A DNA stretch of 64,000 nt from Marinomonas algicola (GTDB lineage Bacteria; Pseudomonadota; Gammaproteobacteria; Pseudomonadales; Marinomonadaceae). The translations under genes were made by a program, and so were the position numbers. Every line of letters begins with the position of its first letter. Position 1 is the stretch's first letter. The notes beneath the pieces were generated by a model. It made no database searches, was not told the origin of the DNA, and saw only the letters and a program-made list of their open reading frames with translations. Location: positions 1,426,001 through 1,490,000 of the forward strand of contig NZ_CP061941.1 of NCBI RefSeq assembly GCF_014805825.1. The letters are read 5' to 3'. Below, in pieces: positions 25,624 through 34,430 of this stretch.

Positions 25624-25691
25624 GCACTTATCAACATTAAACAGTTCTATTCAACATGGAAATGAATTGGATGTTTTATATTGATAAGTGC
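25624..25691 (-). repeat. Intercistronic stem between TAXI binding protein and TRAP permease
   Basis: GCACTTATCAA (25624-25634) and TTGATAAGTGC (25681-25691) are exactly complementary; AACAT/ATGTT gives an inner stem. It lies in the 124-base gap after the binding protein gene. Such structures can protect the upstream message so that binding protein exceeds permease; function here is inferred. Confidence 0.55.
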
Positions 25692-25709
25692 AAGTAACGC
25701 GAGAAAATA

Positions 25710-26738
25710 TTACTTAGCGATTAAGTGATCAGGGATTTGAATGCCTTGTTCACGATAATAGCGAGCGGCACCAGGGTGCAAAGGCATTGGAAGCCCATCA
25801 ATGGCTTTTTCAATTGCCATGACACTGGTTGCTTTATGGATAGCACTTAAGTAGCTTAAGTTTTCATAAATTGCTTTGGTTAATAGGTATATGTCATCGT
25901 CGGAAAGATCCGCTCTGGCGGCTAAGAAATTTGGTTGGGCCACTGTATTAATGGGTTTAGTTTGTCCTGGATAGGTATTCGCGGGAATGACATAACGAGT
26001 CCACAACGTATAATTTCCATTCGCGGCTTTCATTTCTTCGTCTGTAAAATCCAATACTTGTACTTTATCGCCCATGGACGCATAAGCACGAGTAATAGCG
26101 CTAACTGGTACTCCAGCAGGTGTATTCATACCGTCAATATTGCCATTTTGCATGGCATCTGCGCTGGCGCCATAACCCATATACGCTAGACTAAATTCAT
26201 CAGCATCAATGCCAAGGCCAGTCAATAATTGACGTCCTGAACCTTCGGTACCAGAGTTCTTTTTACCAATTGAGAACTTGTTGTTGCCATTTTGCAATGC
26301 TCTTAAATCATCCACTGTCCCAGTCTTGACTAAGTCGCTTTTGAGTACGAAGTGTTCAACGTTCTGCCATAGCATACTAACGGAGCGTAGATTTTCTTGT
26401 TTGCCTGACGATTCAAGAGGGCCCTCTCCGTTCCAAGCCCAAGCGCCATATAGGCCTTGAAGAATGGCGAATTGAGCTTGATTCTCTCGAAGTAACTTAA
26501 TGTTTTCACCTGATCCAGCGGAACTAATAGCGGAAATGGATATGCCATGCTTAGGCTCAAGTTTGACCTTGCTTAGCGTGGCGATTGCAACGCCAACAGG
26601 GTAATACGTTCCACCTGTTGAAGCCGTTGCCATAATGTAATTGCGTTGGTCGGCGGCTTGGAGTTGTGTTGTTGACAGCATAATTGCTGCAGCGGTTGCC
26701 GTCGTGATAAGTGTTTTTGTGACTAAGCCCAATTTCAT
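25710..26738 (-). CDS. TRAP transporter TAXI-family solute-binding protein
   Basis: 342 residues. Cleavable signal peptide (about 1-28, ending LQA). The mature protein opens with YIMATASTGGTYYPVGVAIA, the TAXI signature, and later has AILQGLYGAW, GKKNSGTEGSGRQLLTGLG and YENLSYLSAIHKAT motifs. It captures the substrate in the periplasm and delivers it to the fused permease downstream. TAGGAG precedes the ATG. Upstream 258 bases hold no gene. Confidence 0.95.
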   Translation of the reverse strand: MKLGLVTKTLITTATAAAIMLSTTQLQAADQRNYIMATASTGGTYYPVGVAIATLSKVKLEPKHGISISAISSAGSGENIKLLRENQAQFAILQGLYGAWAWNGEGPLESSGKQENLRSVSMLWQNVEHFVLKSDLVKTGTVDDLRALQNGNNKFSIGKKNSGTEGSGRQLLTGLGIDADEFSLAYMGYGASADAMQNGNIDGMNTPAGVPVSAITRAYASMGDKVQVLDFTDEEMKAANGNYTLWTRYVIPANTYPGQTKPINTVAQPNFLAARADLSDDDIYLLTKAIYENLSYLSAIHKATSVMAIEKAIDGLPMPLHPGAARYYREQGIQIPDHLIAK

Positions 26739-26996
26739 TTTATTTTTCTCCTAGTTAGGTTGTGTCAATAAATGTATTTACAAGTATTGTGCCTATTTTT
26801 TTAACTTGTTGATTTTTATGTTTTTATTTTATTTTTTGAGATATTCTTCCTTATTTAGGTCATAATTGGCTTATTATGTGATTTAGAGTATAGGCAAAAA
26901 ATTGCTCATAAAATAAGGCTGAATTCTTTGTCTATACAGGTTTTTTTCAAGAAAATGCTTTTTTATAAGCAAAATCTTGCCAGTTAGGATGTTTTA

Positions 26997-27611
26997 ATGA
27001 ACGCTTCTGTCTCTATTAAGGTCGTCTTGTTTGATTTGGGGAATGTGTTGGTTGATCTTGGTGATCGATCTGAATTAAACACAATGCTTAACGCGTCTGG
27101 AAACGAAGCTGAGATTTGGCTTAAATGGCTCCATTCCCCATTGGTGAAACGTTTTGATTCAGGTCTAATATCTTTTGAGGAGTTTGCAGAAAATATGGTG
27201 GAAGATGTGCCTTCTTTAGGAAGCGTAGATGAGTTTAAGACCCGCTTTTCTAATTGGCCTAAAGGGCTTTATTGCGGAGCACTCAATCTGGTGAAAAGCG
27301 TGAAACCACAATATCATCGAGCCATTCTCTCCAATACGAATGAAGCTCACTGGTCAAGACTGATGTCAGAAATGAAATTAGCCGGAGCTTTCCAAAGCTA
27401 TTTTGCATCCCATCAAATGGGGCTGGTGAAGCCAGATAAAGAAATTTATTTAAAAGTGGTTTCTTCTTTAGGTGTGATGCCTGAAGAAATCCTTTTTATA
27501 GACGATAATCGAGTGAATGTCGAAGCGGCAAGGAACATAGGTATTATTGCCCATCAAGTAAAAGGAGTTAATCAATCAAAAGCCGTATTACAACAATACC
27601 ACATAGTCTGA
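26997..27611 (+). CDS. HAD-family hydrolase (YihX-like)
   Basis: 204 residues. HAD motif I DLGNVLVDL (catalytic Asp near 13 and the second position replaced by Asn as in the YihX/HAD-IA-v3 group), motif II ILSNTNEAHW, motif III Lys in GLVKPDKEIY, motif IV FIDDNRVNVEAA. YihX of E. coli is an alpha-D-glucose-1-phosphatase; related proteins act on other sugar phosphates, so the substrate is open. Next gene begins 93 bases downstream on the same strand. Confidence 0.88.
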   Translation: MNASVSIKVVLFDLGNVLVDLGDRSELNTMLNASGNEAEIWLKWLHSPLVKRFDSGLISFEEFAENMVEDVPSLGSVDEFKTRFSNWPKGLYCGALNLVKSVKPQYHRAILSNTNEAHWSRLMSEMKLAGAFQSYFASHQMGLVKPDKEIYLKVVSSLGVMPEEILFIDDNRVNVEAARNIGIIAHQVKGVNQSKAVLQQYHIV

Positions 27612-27704
27612 TTGAGTATTTTGATTGAGCAACTCGTTGCCATTGACACCTAACTACTGGTAATGTGCTGCGTTTAAAAACTTTTTAGAAGGAGGGATAG
27701 TTGA

Positions 27705-28460
27705 ATGAGAACATACTTTAACACAGCTTCAGATATGTATTCTAGAGCCCGACCAACTTACCCTGCTGAGCTGTATTTTTGGTTGTCGAAACAAGCGCCT
27801 GGATTGTCTCTTGTCTGGGATTCCGCATGTGGGACAGGGCAGGCATCCGTTGACCTGGCGGCGTATTTTGAACGTGTTGAAGCATCGGATATCAGTGAAG
27901 CTCAAGTAGCAGAAGCTACGCCCCACCGCAAAATTAATTATCATGTTTGCTCTTCTGAAATAACCCCTTTTGAAGACAACAGTTTTGATGTTGTATGTGT
28001 TGCTCATGCTCTCCATTGGTTTGACTTAGACTCATTTTGGGCTGAGTTAAAGAGAGTGTTGAAGCCTGGAGGTTTGTTTGTTTGCTGGGGCTATAATTGG
28101 ATACGACTTGGTGATCATGAAGACGATGTGATTGATCGATATGTGTTGCAAAAATTGCATCCATATTGGCAACAGGAAAGTAAAATTTTATGGAGAGAGT
28201 ACAAGGATATTGCGTTTCCTATGAATTTGATAGAAGTCCCTAAGTTTGAATTAACCCAGAATTGGAGTATGTATCGTGTATTTGAATACATACGTTCATG
28301 GTCTGCTACTTCGATTTTGATTGAGTCTGATGGGGATCAGTTTTTAGAAGAAGCTTGGATGGAGATGATTAAGCTCTGGGGTGATCCATTACAGAAAAAG
28401 ACCATAAAATTGCCATTTTTTGTTAAAGCAGGACGATTTGAGGATAGCCCCGCTAATTAG
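27705..28460 (+). CDS. Class I SAM-dependent methyltransferase
   Basis: 251 residues. Rossmann methyltransferase: motif I VWDSACGTGQASVDLA near residues 37-52, motif II VEASDIS, motif IV FDVVCVAHALHWFD, then LKRVLKPGGLFVCWGYNW. This is the Methyltransf_11 pattern seen in trans-aconitate-methyltransferase-like and yeast Tmt1-like proteins (AHALHWF). GAAGGAGG lies 12-19 bases upstream of the ATG. Substrate unknown; independent of acs downstream, which has its own leader. Confidence 0.85.
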   Translation: MRTYFNTASDMYSRARPTYPAELYFWLSKQAPGLSLVWDSACGTGQASVDLAAYFERVEASDISEAQVAEATPHRKINYHVCSSEITPFEDNSFDVVCVAHALHWFDLDSFWAELKRVLKPGGLFVCWGYNWIRLGDHEDDVIDRYVLQKLHPYWQQESKILWREYKDIAFPMNLIEVPKFELTQNWSMYRVFEYIRSWSATSILIESDGDQFLEEAWMEMIKLWGDPLQKKTIKLPFFVKAGRFEDSPAN

Positions 28461-28550
28461 GTTTAAGACTAAAGTGTAATATCTCCTTTTTCTCAGGTAT
28501 ATATAGTAGAGAAATGCCTTAATAATAAATTTAATAATAGGAGCTAATTA

Positions 28551-30503
28551 ATGGAGCTGTCGACGATCTCATTACCGCAAAAGGTGCAAAATCAAGCTAA
28601 TATAACTCAAGAAAAATTTCAAACCCTTTATCAAGAATCTATTGATAACCCAGACTCTTTTTGGGGTGAAATGGGGAAAAGACTGGATTGGATTACTCCC
28701 TATACAAGTGTTAAGAAAACGTGTTTTGATAAGAATAATGTTGAAATACGCTGGTTTGAGGACGGATTTTTAAATGCGTCTTATAACTGTACCGATCGCC
28801 ATCTACCGCAAAAAGGAAATAAAGTTGCCTATTACTGTGAAGGAGATGAGGAAGGAGAAACGGTCGCTGTAACGTATCAAGAATTGCATGATGATGTGGC
28901 TAGATTAGCAAATGGATTGAAATCGTTAGGTGTGGGCAAAGGAGATAGAGTCGCTATTTACATGCCAATGATCCCTCAAGCCGTTCACGCTATGTTAGCG
29001 TGTGCTCGTATTGGAGCAATACATTCTGTTATTTTTGGAGGCTTTTCAGCGCATGCAATTGCTGACCGTTTAAATGATTGTACTGTTAAAGTTGTTTTAA
29101 CGGCCGATGAAGGTAGACGTGCGGGTCGAATTATTCCTTTAAAGAAAACCGTAGATCATGCGTTGGCTGGTGGATCTTGCCCATCCGTAGAGAAAGTGGT
29201 GGTTTTTCCATGTACTGGTGCTGATGTTCATTGGAATGAAGAGATTGATGTTAATTGGGTGGATTTGACGGCACCTTTAAGCAAGGTATGTGCCCCTGAG
29301 CCAATGAACGCAGAAGATCCCCTGTTTATTCTCTATACCTCCGGTTCAACAGGTCAGCCTAAAGGTGTTGTGCACACGGTTGGCGGTTATATGGTGTATG
29401 CCTCACTGACTCATGAGGTAGTATTTGACCTTAAAGAAGATGATGTGTACTGGTGTGCAGCCGATGTAGGATGGATAACAGGGCACTCTTATATTGTTTA
29501 TGGACCACTTTCTAACGGTGTAACCAGCATTTTATTTGAAGGTGTGCCTACTTACCCTGATTGCGGGCGAGTAGGAAGAATCGTTGATAAATATAAGGTT
29601 TCAATATTGTATACCGCACCAACTGCGATTAGAGCATTAATGGCAAAAGGTAATGAGCCTGTCGCGACTTCTGATAGACTGTCGTTGAGAGTACTTGGAA
29701 GTGTTGGTGAGCCAATTAATCCAGAAGCATGGTGGTGGTACTATTCTACTGTTGGTGAAGAGCGCTGCCCAATAGTGGATACTTGGTGGCAAACGGAAAC
29801 TGGTGGCATTATGATGAGTCCAAGAGTGGGTGGTTTAAATATGAAGCCGGGTTCTTGTACTGGTCCATTGTTTGGTGTTCAACCCGCACTTGTTGATACT
29901 GACGGTAAGATTATCGAAGGTACGGGTGAAGCCGAAGGCTGTTTGGTTTTATTAGATTCTTGGCCTGGACAAGCTCGATCTGTGTATGGTGATCACTCTC
30001 GGTTTGAGCAAACCTATTTTAGCACCTTTGAAGGTATGTATTTTTCAGGCGATGGTGCACGAAGAGATGCCGATGGCTATTATTGGATTACTGGCCGAGT
30101 GGACGATGTATTAAATGTATCAGGGCATAGATTAGGTACAGCTGAAATTGAAAGTGCTTTAGTGGCTCACCCTTCCGTAGCTGAGGCGGCTATTGTTGGT
30201 TATCCGCATGATATTAAGGGGCAGGGTATATATGTTTATATTACGCCAGTGGATGGTATTGAGATAACGGATGAATTAACGAAAGACGTGAGGCAGTTTG
30301 TTAGAGATGAGGTTGGTGCTATTGCCACACCGGATTTAATGCAATGGGCAATAAAGGGGTTACCAAAAACCCGCTCGGGTAAAATCATGCGTCGTATTTT
30401 AAGGAAAATAGCGGCTAATGAGCACGGCCAGTTGGGAGATACGAGTACGCTTGCTGATCCAACAGTAGTTGATGAGCTGATTGAAAATCGATTGAATGTA
30501 TGA
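28551..30503 (+). CDS. acs: Acetyl-CoA synthetase
   Basis: 650 residues, full length. Converts acetate, ATP and CoA to acetyl-CoA through acetyl-AMP. Adenylation motifs: YTSGSTGQPKGV near 262-273, WWQTETGG, YFSGDGARRDADGYYWITGR, and the C-terminal TRSGKIMRRILRKIA with the Lys that is regulated by acetylation. AATAGGAG lies 8 nt upstream. It is followed 24 bases later by a NarL-type regulator gene, likely co-transcribed. Scavenges acetate for growth. Confidence 0.97.
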   Translation: MELSTISLPQKVQNQANITQEKFQTLYQESIDNPDSFWGEMGKRLDWITPYTSVKKTCFDKNNVEIRWFEDGFLNASYNCTDRHLPQKGNKVAYYCEGDEEGETVAVTYQELHDDVARLANGLKSLGVGKGDRVAIYMPMIPQAVHAMLACARIGAIHSVIFGGFSAHAIADRLNDCTVKVVLTADEGRRAGRIIPLKKTVDHALAGGSCPSVEKVVVFPCTGADVHWNEEIDVNWVDLTAPLSKVCAPEPMNAEDPLFILYTSGSTGQPKGVVHTVGGYMVYASLTHEVVFDLKEDDVYWCAADVGWITGHSYIVYGPLSNGVTSILFEGVPTYPDCGRVGRIVDKYKVSILYTAPTAIRALMAKGNEPVATSDRLSLRVLGSVGEPINPEAWWWYYSTVGEERCPIVDTWWQTETGGIMMSPRVGGLNMKPGSCTGPLFGVQPALVDTDGKIIEGTGEAEGCLVLLDSWPGQARSVYGDHSRFEQTYFSTFEGMYFSGDGARRDADGYYWITGRVDDVLNVSGHRLGTAEIESALVAHPSVAEAAIVGYPHDIKGQGIYVYITPVDGIEITDELTKDVRQFVRDEVGAIATPDLMQWAIKGLPKTRSGKIMRRILRKIAANEHGQLGDTSTLADPTVVDELIENRLNV

Positions 30504-30527
30504 TTTTTACTGGATTGAGGTGAACTT

Positions 30528-31169
30528 GTGATTACACTACTGATTGCTGATGATCACCCTTTGTTCCGAGGCGCTTTAAAAAGCGCCTTGGAAATGGAGT
30601 TTCCGTCGGTAACAGTGTTCGAAAGTCAAGACATAGATGAGACGGTTAAGTTACTTGGAGCCAGTGTCGATTTAGACTTGCTTTTACTTGATTTACATAT
30701 GCCTGGAAGTGGTGACCTTTATGGCCTTATTCGGATTCGTAAAGCCTTTCCTGACATTCCCGTGGCGATTATTTCGGGGACCGATGATGTGCTAACCATT
30801 GCAAAAGCTTTGGATGCTGGTGCCTTAGGCTTTATCCCTAAAACCAGTCAGCCAAAAGTTATTGCAAGCGCCGTTAATAGTATTCTCCAAGGAAATGTAT
30901 GGCTTCCCGTTGAAGTATCAGAAGAAATTAGTCGTTTACCAAGATCCGACCTAACGATGATTCAGCGTGTAGCAGAGCTCACGCCACAACAATATAAAGT
31001 GCTTTGCTATTTACATGAAGGTTTGTTAAATAAGCAAATTGCCTATGAACTTGATATTTCTGAAGCGACTATAAAGGCACATATAACCGCTATATTTAAA
31101 AAATTAGGGATTAATAATCGCACACAAGCCGTGCTCATTGCCAGTGAGTTAAAGCTTCAGCTTGCTTAA
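30528..31169 (+). CDS. NarL/LuxR-type response regulator, CrbR-like
   Basis: 213 residues. Receiver (1-125) with DD at 8-9, phospho-acceptor Asp in LLLLDLHMPG near 53-56 and Lys in FIPKTS; LuxR-type HTH (about 145-208) LTPQQYKVLCYLHEGLLNKQ, then ISEATIKAHITAIFKKLG. The start is GTG 30528 with GAGGTGA just upstream. Directly behind acs. In Vibrio and Pseudomonas a regulator of this class (CrbR, with kinase CrbS) switches on acs, so this is a good candidate; no kinase gene is in the window. Its 3' end overlaps that of the convergent yidD by 4 bases. Confidence 0.88.
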   Translation: MITLLIADDHPLFRGALKSALEMEFPSVTVFESQDIDETVKLLGASVDLDLLLLDLHMPGSGDLYGLIRIRKAFPDIPVAIISGTDDVLTIAKALDAGALGFIPKTSQPKVIASAVNSILQGNVWLPVEVSEEISRLPRSDLTMIQRVAELTPQQYKVLCYLHEGLLNKQIAYELDISEATIKAHITAIFKKLGINNRTQAVLIASELKLQLA

Positions 31170-31396
31170 TGCTCGGTTTTTCTTTCTGGTACTGGATCTA
31201 CTCCACCTTCGTGAAAGGGGTGACACTTCGATAGGCGTTTTAATCCAAGACCAACCCCTTTTGCCGTCCCGTGTACTTCAATTGCTTCAATCATATAAGA
31301 TGAGCAGCTTGGGTAAAAGCGACAGTTATTACCCAGTACTGGACTCATAATGTATTGATACCCTTTGATAAAAATTAGGGTTGTTTTTTTTAACAT
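31166..31396 (-). CDS. yidD: Membrane protein insertion efficiency factor YidD
   Basis: 76 residues. The invariant pattern is complete: IKGYQYIMSPVLGNNCRFYPS, then CSSYMIEAIEVHG, then LKRLSKCHPFHEGGVDPVP (in parts). It sits on the inner face of the membrane and helps YidC-dependent insertion. Normally it lies in the rpmH-rnpA-yidD-yidC cluster near the origin; here it stands alone between a response regulator and a dehydratase gene, which is unusual. Confidence 0.95.
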   Translation of the reverse strand: MLKKTTLIFIKGYQYIMSPVLGNNCRFYPSCSSYMIEAIEVHGTAKGVGLGLKRLSKCHPFHEGGVDPVPERKTEH

Positions 31397-31524
31397 AAAA
31401 TATAGCCTTATTTTTCTGTATTGTAGCTTATCTATATCATTCTTTGTGTGTATTTATATTACCTTAGCTGGTGCTGTTTTTGGTATTTTGGTATTGTGTG
31501 CTCATTTGTATTTAAGGATATTAT

Positions 31525-32400
31525 ATGACAACGATTTATTCTTCTCTTGATTCTACAACTATCGTTGCTTACCAAGGAGAGCCAGGGGCTTATTCCCATC
31601 TCGCTTGTAAACATACTTTTCCTGACTTGAACTCGGTACACTGCGCGACGTTTGTTGATGCCATGCAAATGGTTGAAAAAGGAGAGGCGACCCTTGCGAT
31701 GATACCTGTCGAGAATTCTACCGCGGGACGAGTAGAAGAAATTTATCGCGAATTGAAAAAAACTAAGCTTTATGTCGTTAAAGAGCATTTCGAACCTGTG
31801 AATCATTGTTTAATCAGTTGTCATGGCAGTGAATTGAGTGACATTAAAAATATAGGCAGCCATCCTCAGGCTTTAGCCCAATGTGATACTAACATCAAGT
31901 CTTTAGGCGCTAAAAATGTGGCTATGTACGATACGGCTGGAGCCGCTAAGTTCTTAGCAGAATCTCAAGACCCTAATCTTGGCGTAATTTCTTCTGAACT
32001 GGCGGCGGAACTCTATAATTTAAAAATTTTACAATCTGAATTTAATGATACTAAAGGAAATACCACGCGCTTTCTAGTGTTTGCTAAACAGCATAAATTA
32101 CCGGTCTTTGATCCAACCCAAACCTATATAACTTCGTTTATGTTTCGAGTTCGAAATGTACCTGCCGCTTTATACAAAGCAATGGGAGGATTTGCGACGA
32201 ATAATATTAATTTACTTAAGTTAGAAAGTTACATGGTGAATGGACGTTTTACGGCTACACAGTTTTATATTGATGTTGAATCTCATTTCCAAACGCCTGC
32301 TATGCAGCTGGCATTAGAAGAGCTTAGGTTTTTCTCCGAGGACATTCGGATGTTAGGCACATATTTAGCCGATGACTATAGAAGTATTGAAAATAGATGA
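31525..32400 (+). CDS. pheA: Prephenate dehydratase, monofunctional
   Basis: 291 residues: dehydratase domain (about 10-190) with YQGEPGAYSH, VENSTAGRV, SHPQALAQC and the catalytic GNTTRF near 181-186, then an ACT domain (about 200-285). Makes phenylpyruvate from prephenate for phenylalanine synthesis. There is no chorismate mutase domain, unlike the usual gammaproteobacterial P-protein. The ACT domain reads KLESYMVNGRFTATQFYIDVE, in place of the ESRP form; I remember this variant from alphaproteobacterial enzymes, suggesting transfer. AAGGA lies just upstream. Its stop overlaps the TonB receptor start (ATGA). Confidence 0.93.
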   Translation: MTTIYSSLDSTTIVAYQGEPGAYSHLACKHTFPDLNSVHCATFVDAMQMVEKGEATLAMIPVENSTAGRVEEIYRELKKTKLYVVKEHFEPVNHCLISCHGSELSDIKNIGSHPQALAQCDTNIKSLGAKNVAMYDTAGAAKFLAESQDPNLGVISSELAAELYNLKILQSEFNDTKGNTTRFLVFAKQHKLPVFDPTQTYITSFMFRVRNVPAALYKAMGGFATNNINLLKLESYMVNGRFTATQFYIDVESHFQTPAMQLALEELRFFSEDIRMLGTYLADDYRSIENR

Positions 32401-34409
32401 AAAGAGCAACGTATCTTTGTTTGGTTTTGAGTGTGAGTACCGTTGGGTCTTTAACTTACGCCCAAGATAATCAAGTTGCGATTGGTATTTTTGGAGAAGA
32501 GTTAAACCAAGTGGTTACTCCATCTAAAATGTATCAATCTAGACAAGAAATTTCTTCCTCTATCTCGGTATTAGATCGTAATTTCATTCAGCGTTCAGGG
32601 GCAAGAACAGTAGAGGAATTGATAAGATTTGTTCCTGGCTTTTTTGTCGCACCTTATTATGATTCAGGCGAAATTGTTGTTGCTTATCATGGAACTCAGT
32701 TAGATAAATATCGCAGAATTCAAGTCTTGGTCAATGGTCGCTCTGTATACAGTTCGGGGTTGGCCAGAGTTGAATGGTCTAGTCTTCCATTAAACATACA
32801 GGATGTGGAAAGAGTTGAAGTGAATAGGGGGCCAAATGCGGCCAGTTATGGCGCGAATTCCTTTTTTGCTGTTATTAATATTATTACAAGAGCACCCCAA
32901 GATACTTTAGGTGGTGCGCTTAATATGTACACGGATGAGAGAGGTGATAACAATCTGTATGCCCAATACAGCGACCTGAATGGGGATTGGAGTTACCGTG
33001 CGTCAGTATCATCAAAAAATATTGAGGGATTTGATGTCGATGCCTCAAATAAAGAGAGAAATGATGGGTACGACACACAAATTGCGAACCTTTATTTGCT
33101 GCATGAAAGCGAAAGAGGGCAGTTTGAATTAGACTTTGGTGAAGCGCGAAATACAACAAAAAAAGAGACAGTTGATTCCGCTTTTGAAAGTAGATACCCC
33201 TCTGAAGAAATAGAAAGATCGTATTTTAAAATAGACTGGACAAAGCCAGTGTCGTTAAAGCACGAAATCAGTGTTCATTATTATTATGAAAGGGCTGATG
33301 CCTTAGAAAAGCGTTATGTTGCGATTCCTAACACTATGATGGATATTGAAATAAGGGGCAATACTTACAGAGTAAACCCGTATGAAGTTATTTTTAACGC
33401 TGCTGCTGCAGGTTCAATCGTTAACTCAGTCTATTACAATGATCTGGTTGAAACGCGTCAAGATATTGAACTTCAAAGCAGTTTAGAGATAAGTAAAAAT
33501 CTTAAAGTGTTAACGGCATTTAATTATCGTTATGACGAAGTGGACTCTTATTCTTATTTGCAAGGGACACACAGCGATGAGCTTGGGAGGATTTCTTCTA
33601 ACCTTGAGTATTCTCCAAATGAGAGTTGGATAGTGAATGCGGGTGGAATGCTTGAGACGAGTAAAATCGATAACATGTATTTTTCACCCAAATTTGGTGT
33701 GACTCGGCGTCTTAATGCCAATCAATCATTAAGGGCTAATGCATCTAGAGCCATCAGGACGCCTGATATTTTTGACCAATATGCGCGTTGGAACGTTCGT
33801 TTAGCTTCTGGTGAGGAGTCTGGAGTAACTTATGCTGAGAATGGAGAAAGTGAAGAGGTAATAACAAGTTATGAGATTGGTTATTTCCATTCTCTGCCTC
33901 GGTATGGGGTAAATTACGATTTGCGTCTATATCAAGATCGTATAAAAAATTTAGTTCTAAGTAGTAAAAAATTTGCGATTGTTGGTAACTCAGTTATCGA
34001 TGAGGGAGAGGTTGTCGACCTCACTATTGATGGTGCTGAGTTTGAAATGGATATGAGGTCTCAGGAGGATGTATTAGCGCGCCTAACCTTAGCTTATCAA
34101 GACACTGATACGAATGAGCAAAGATTGATTGATACTACCTCGCCGTTCAGTTTATCTATGTTTGTAAGTGCGCCTATTTCTAATCACCTTAGAGTTAATG
34201 GGCGTTATTTTTATGTAAAAGAGTTGGGGAGTTATGATTATAAAAATGTAAATGTATGGTTATCTGGTGATTTTCCACTAAGCTACTATAAATCGATTAG
34301 TTTTGGTTTTGGGGTCGAAAAGCGTTTGGATGATCAGCCTTTTTTAATTAAAGATAATCATTATCGAAACGATCAATTCTATTACGGGTTTGCGAGCTTT
34401 AAATTTTAA
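32397..34409 (+). CDS. TonB-dependent outer membrane receptor
   Basis: 670 residues. Signal peptide 1-22 (ending TYA), plug domain (about 45-165) with ISSSISVLDRNFIQRSGART, VEELIRFVPGF, VERVEVNRGPNAASYGANSF and VINIITR, then a 22-strand barrel ending in FASFKF with terminal Phe. Active uptake of a siderophore, vitamin or other ligand with energy from TonB. It overlaps the prephenate dehydratase gene by 4 bases and is followed by an ABC_sub_bind gene, a pairing I recall from marine gammaproteobacteria. Ligand unknown. Confidence 0.9.
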   Translation: MKRATYLCLVLSVSTVGSLTYAQDNQVAIGIFGEELNQVVTPSKMYQSRQEISSSISVLDRNFIQRSGARTVEELIRFVPGFFVAPYYDSGEIVVAYHGTQLDKYRRIQVLVNGRSVYSSGLARVEWSSLPLNIQDVERVEVNRGPNAASYGANSFFAVINIITRAPQDTLGGALNMYTDERGDNNLYAQYSDLNGDWSYRASVSSKNIEGFDVDASNKERNDGYDTQIANLYLLHESERGQFELDFGEARNTTKKETVDSAFESRYPSEEIERSYFKIDWTKPVSLKHEISVHYYYERADALEKRYVAIPNTMMDIEIRGNTYRVNPYEVIFNAAAAGSIVNSVYYNDLVETRQDIELQSSLEISKNLKVLTAFNYRYDEVDSYSYLQGTHSDELGRISSNLEYSPNESWIVNAGGMLETSKIDNMYFSPKFGVTRRLNANQSLRANASRAIRTPDIFDQYARWNVRLASGEESGVTYAENGESEEVITSYEIGYFHSLPRYGVNYDLRLYQDRIKNLVLSSKKFAIVGNSVIDEGEVVDLTIDGAEFEMDMRSQEDVLARLTLAYQDTDTNEQRLIDTTSPFSLSMFVSAPISNHLRVNGRYFYVKELGSYDYKNVNVWLSGDFPLSYYKSISFGFGVEKRLDDQPFLIKDNHYRNDQFYYGFASFKF

Positions 34410-34430
34410 TAATTACTTTATGGAAGAGTA

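Noticed and set aside
26895..26911. Sigma54-like site (GG...GC) upstream of the HAD gene
   Set aside because: The spacing is 9 bases, not 10, and the -24 element is not TGGCAC.
31365..31550. Possible phenylalanine leader peptide upstream of pheA
   Set aside because: There are several Phe codons but not in a run at a suitable place, and no terminator/antiterminator pair before pheA was found.
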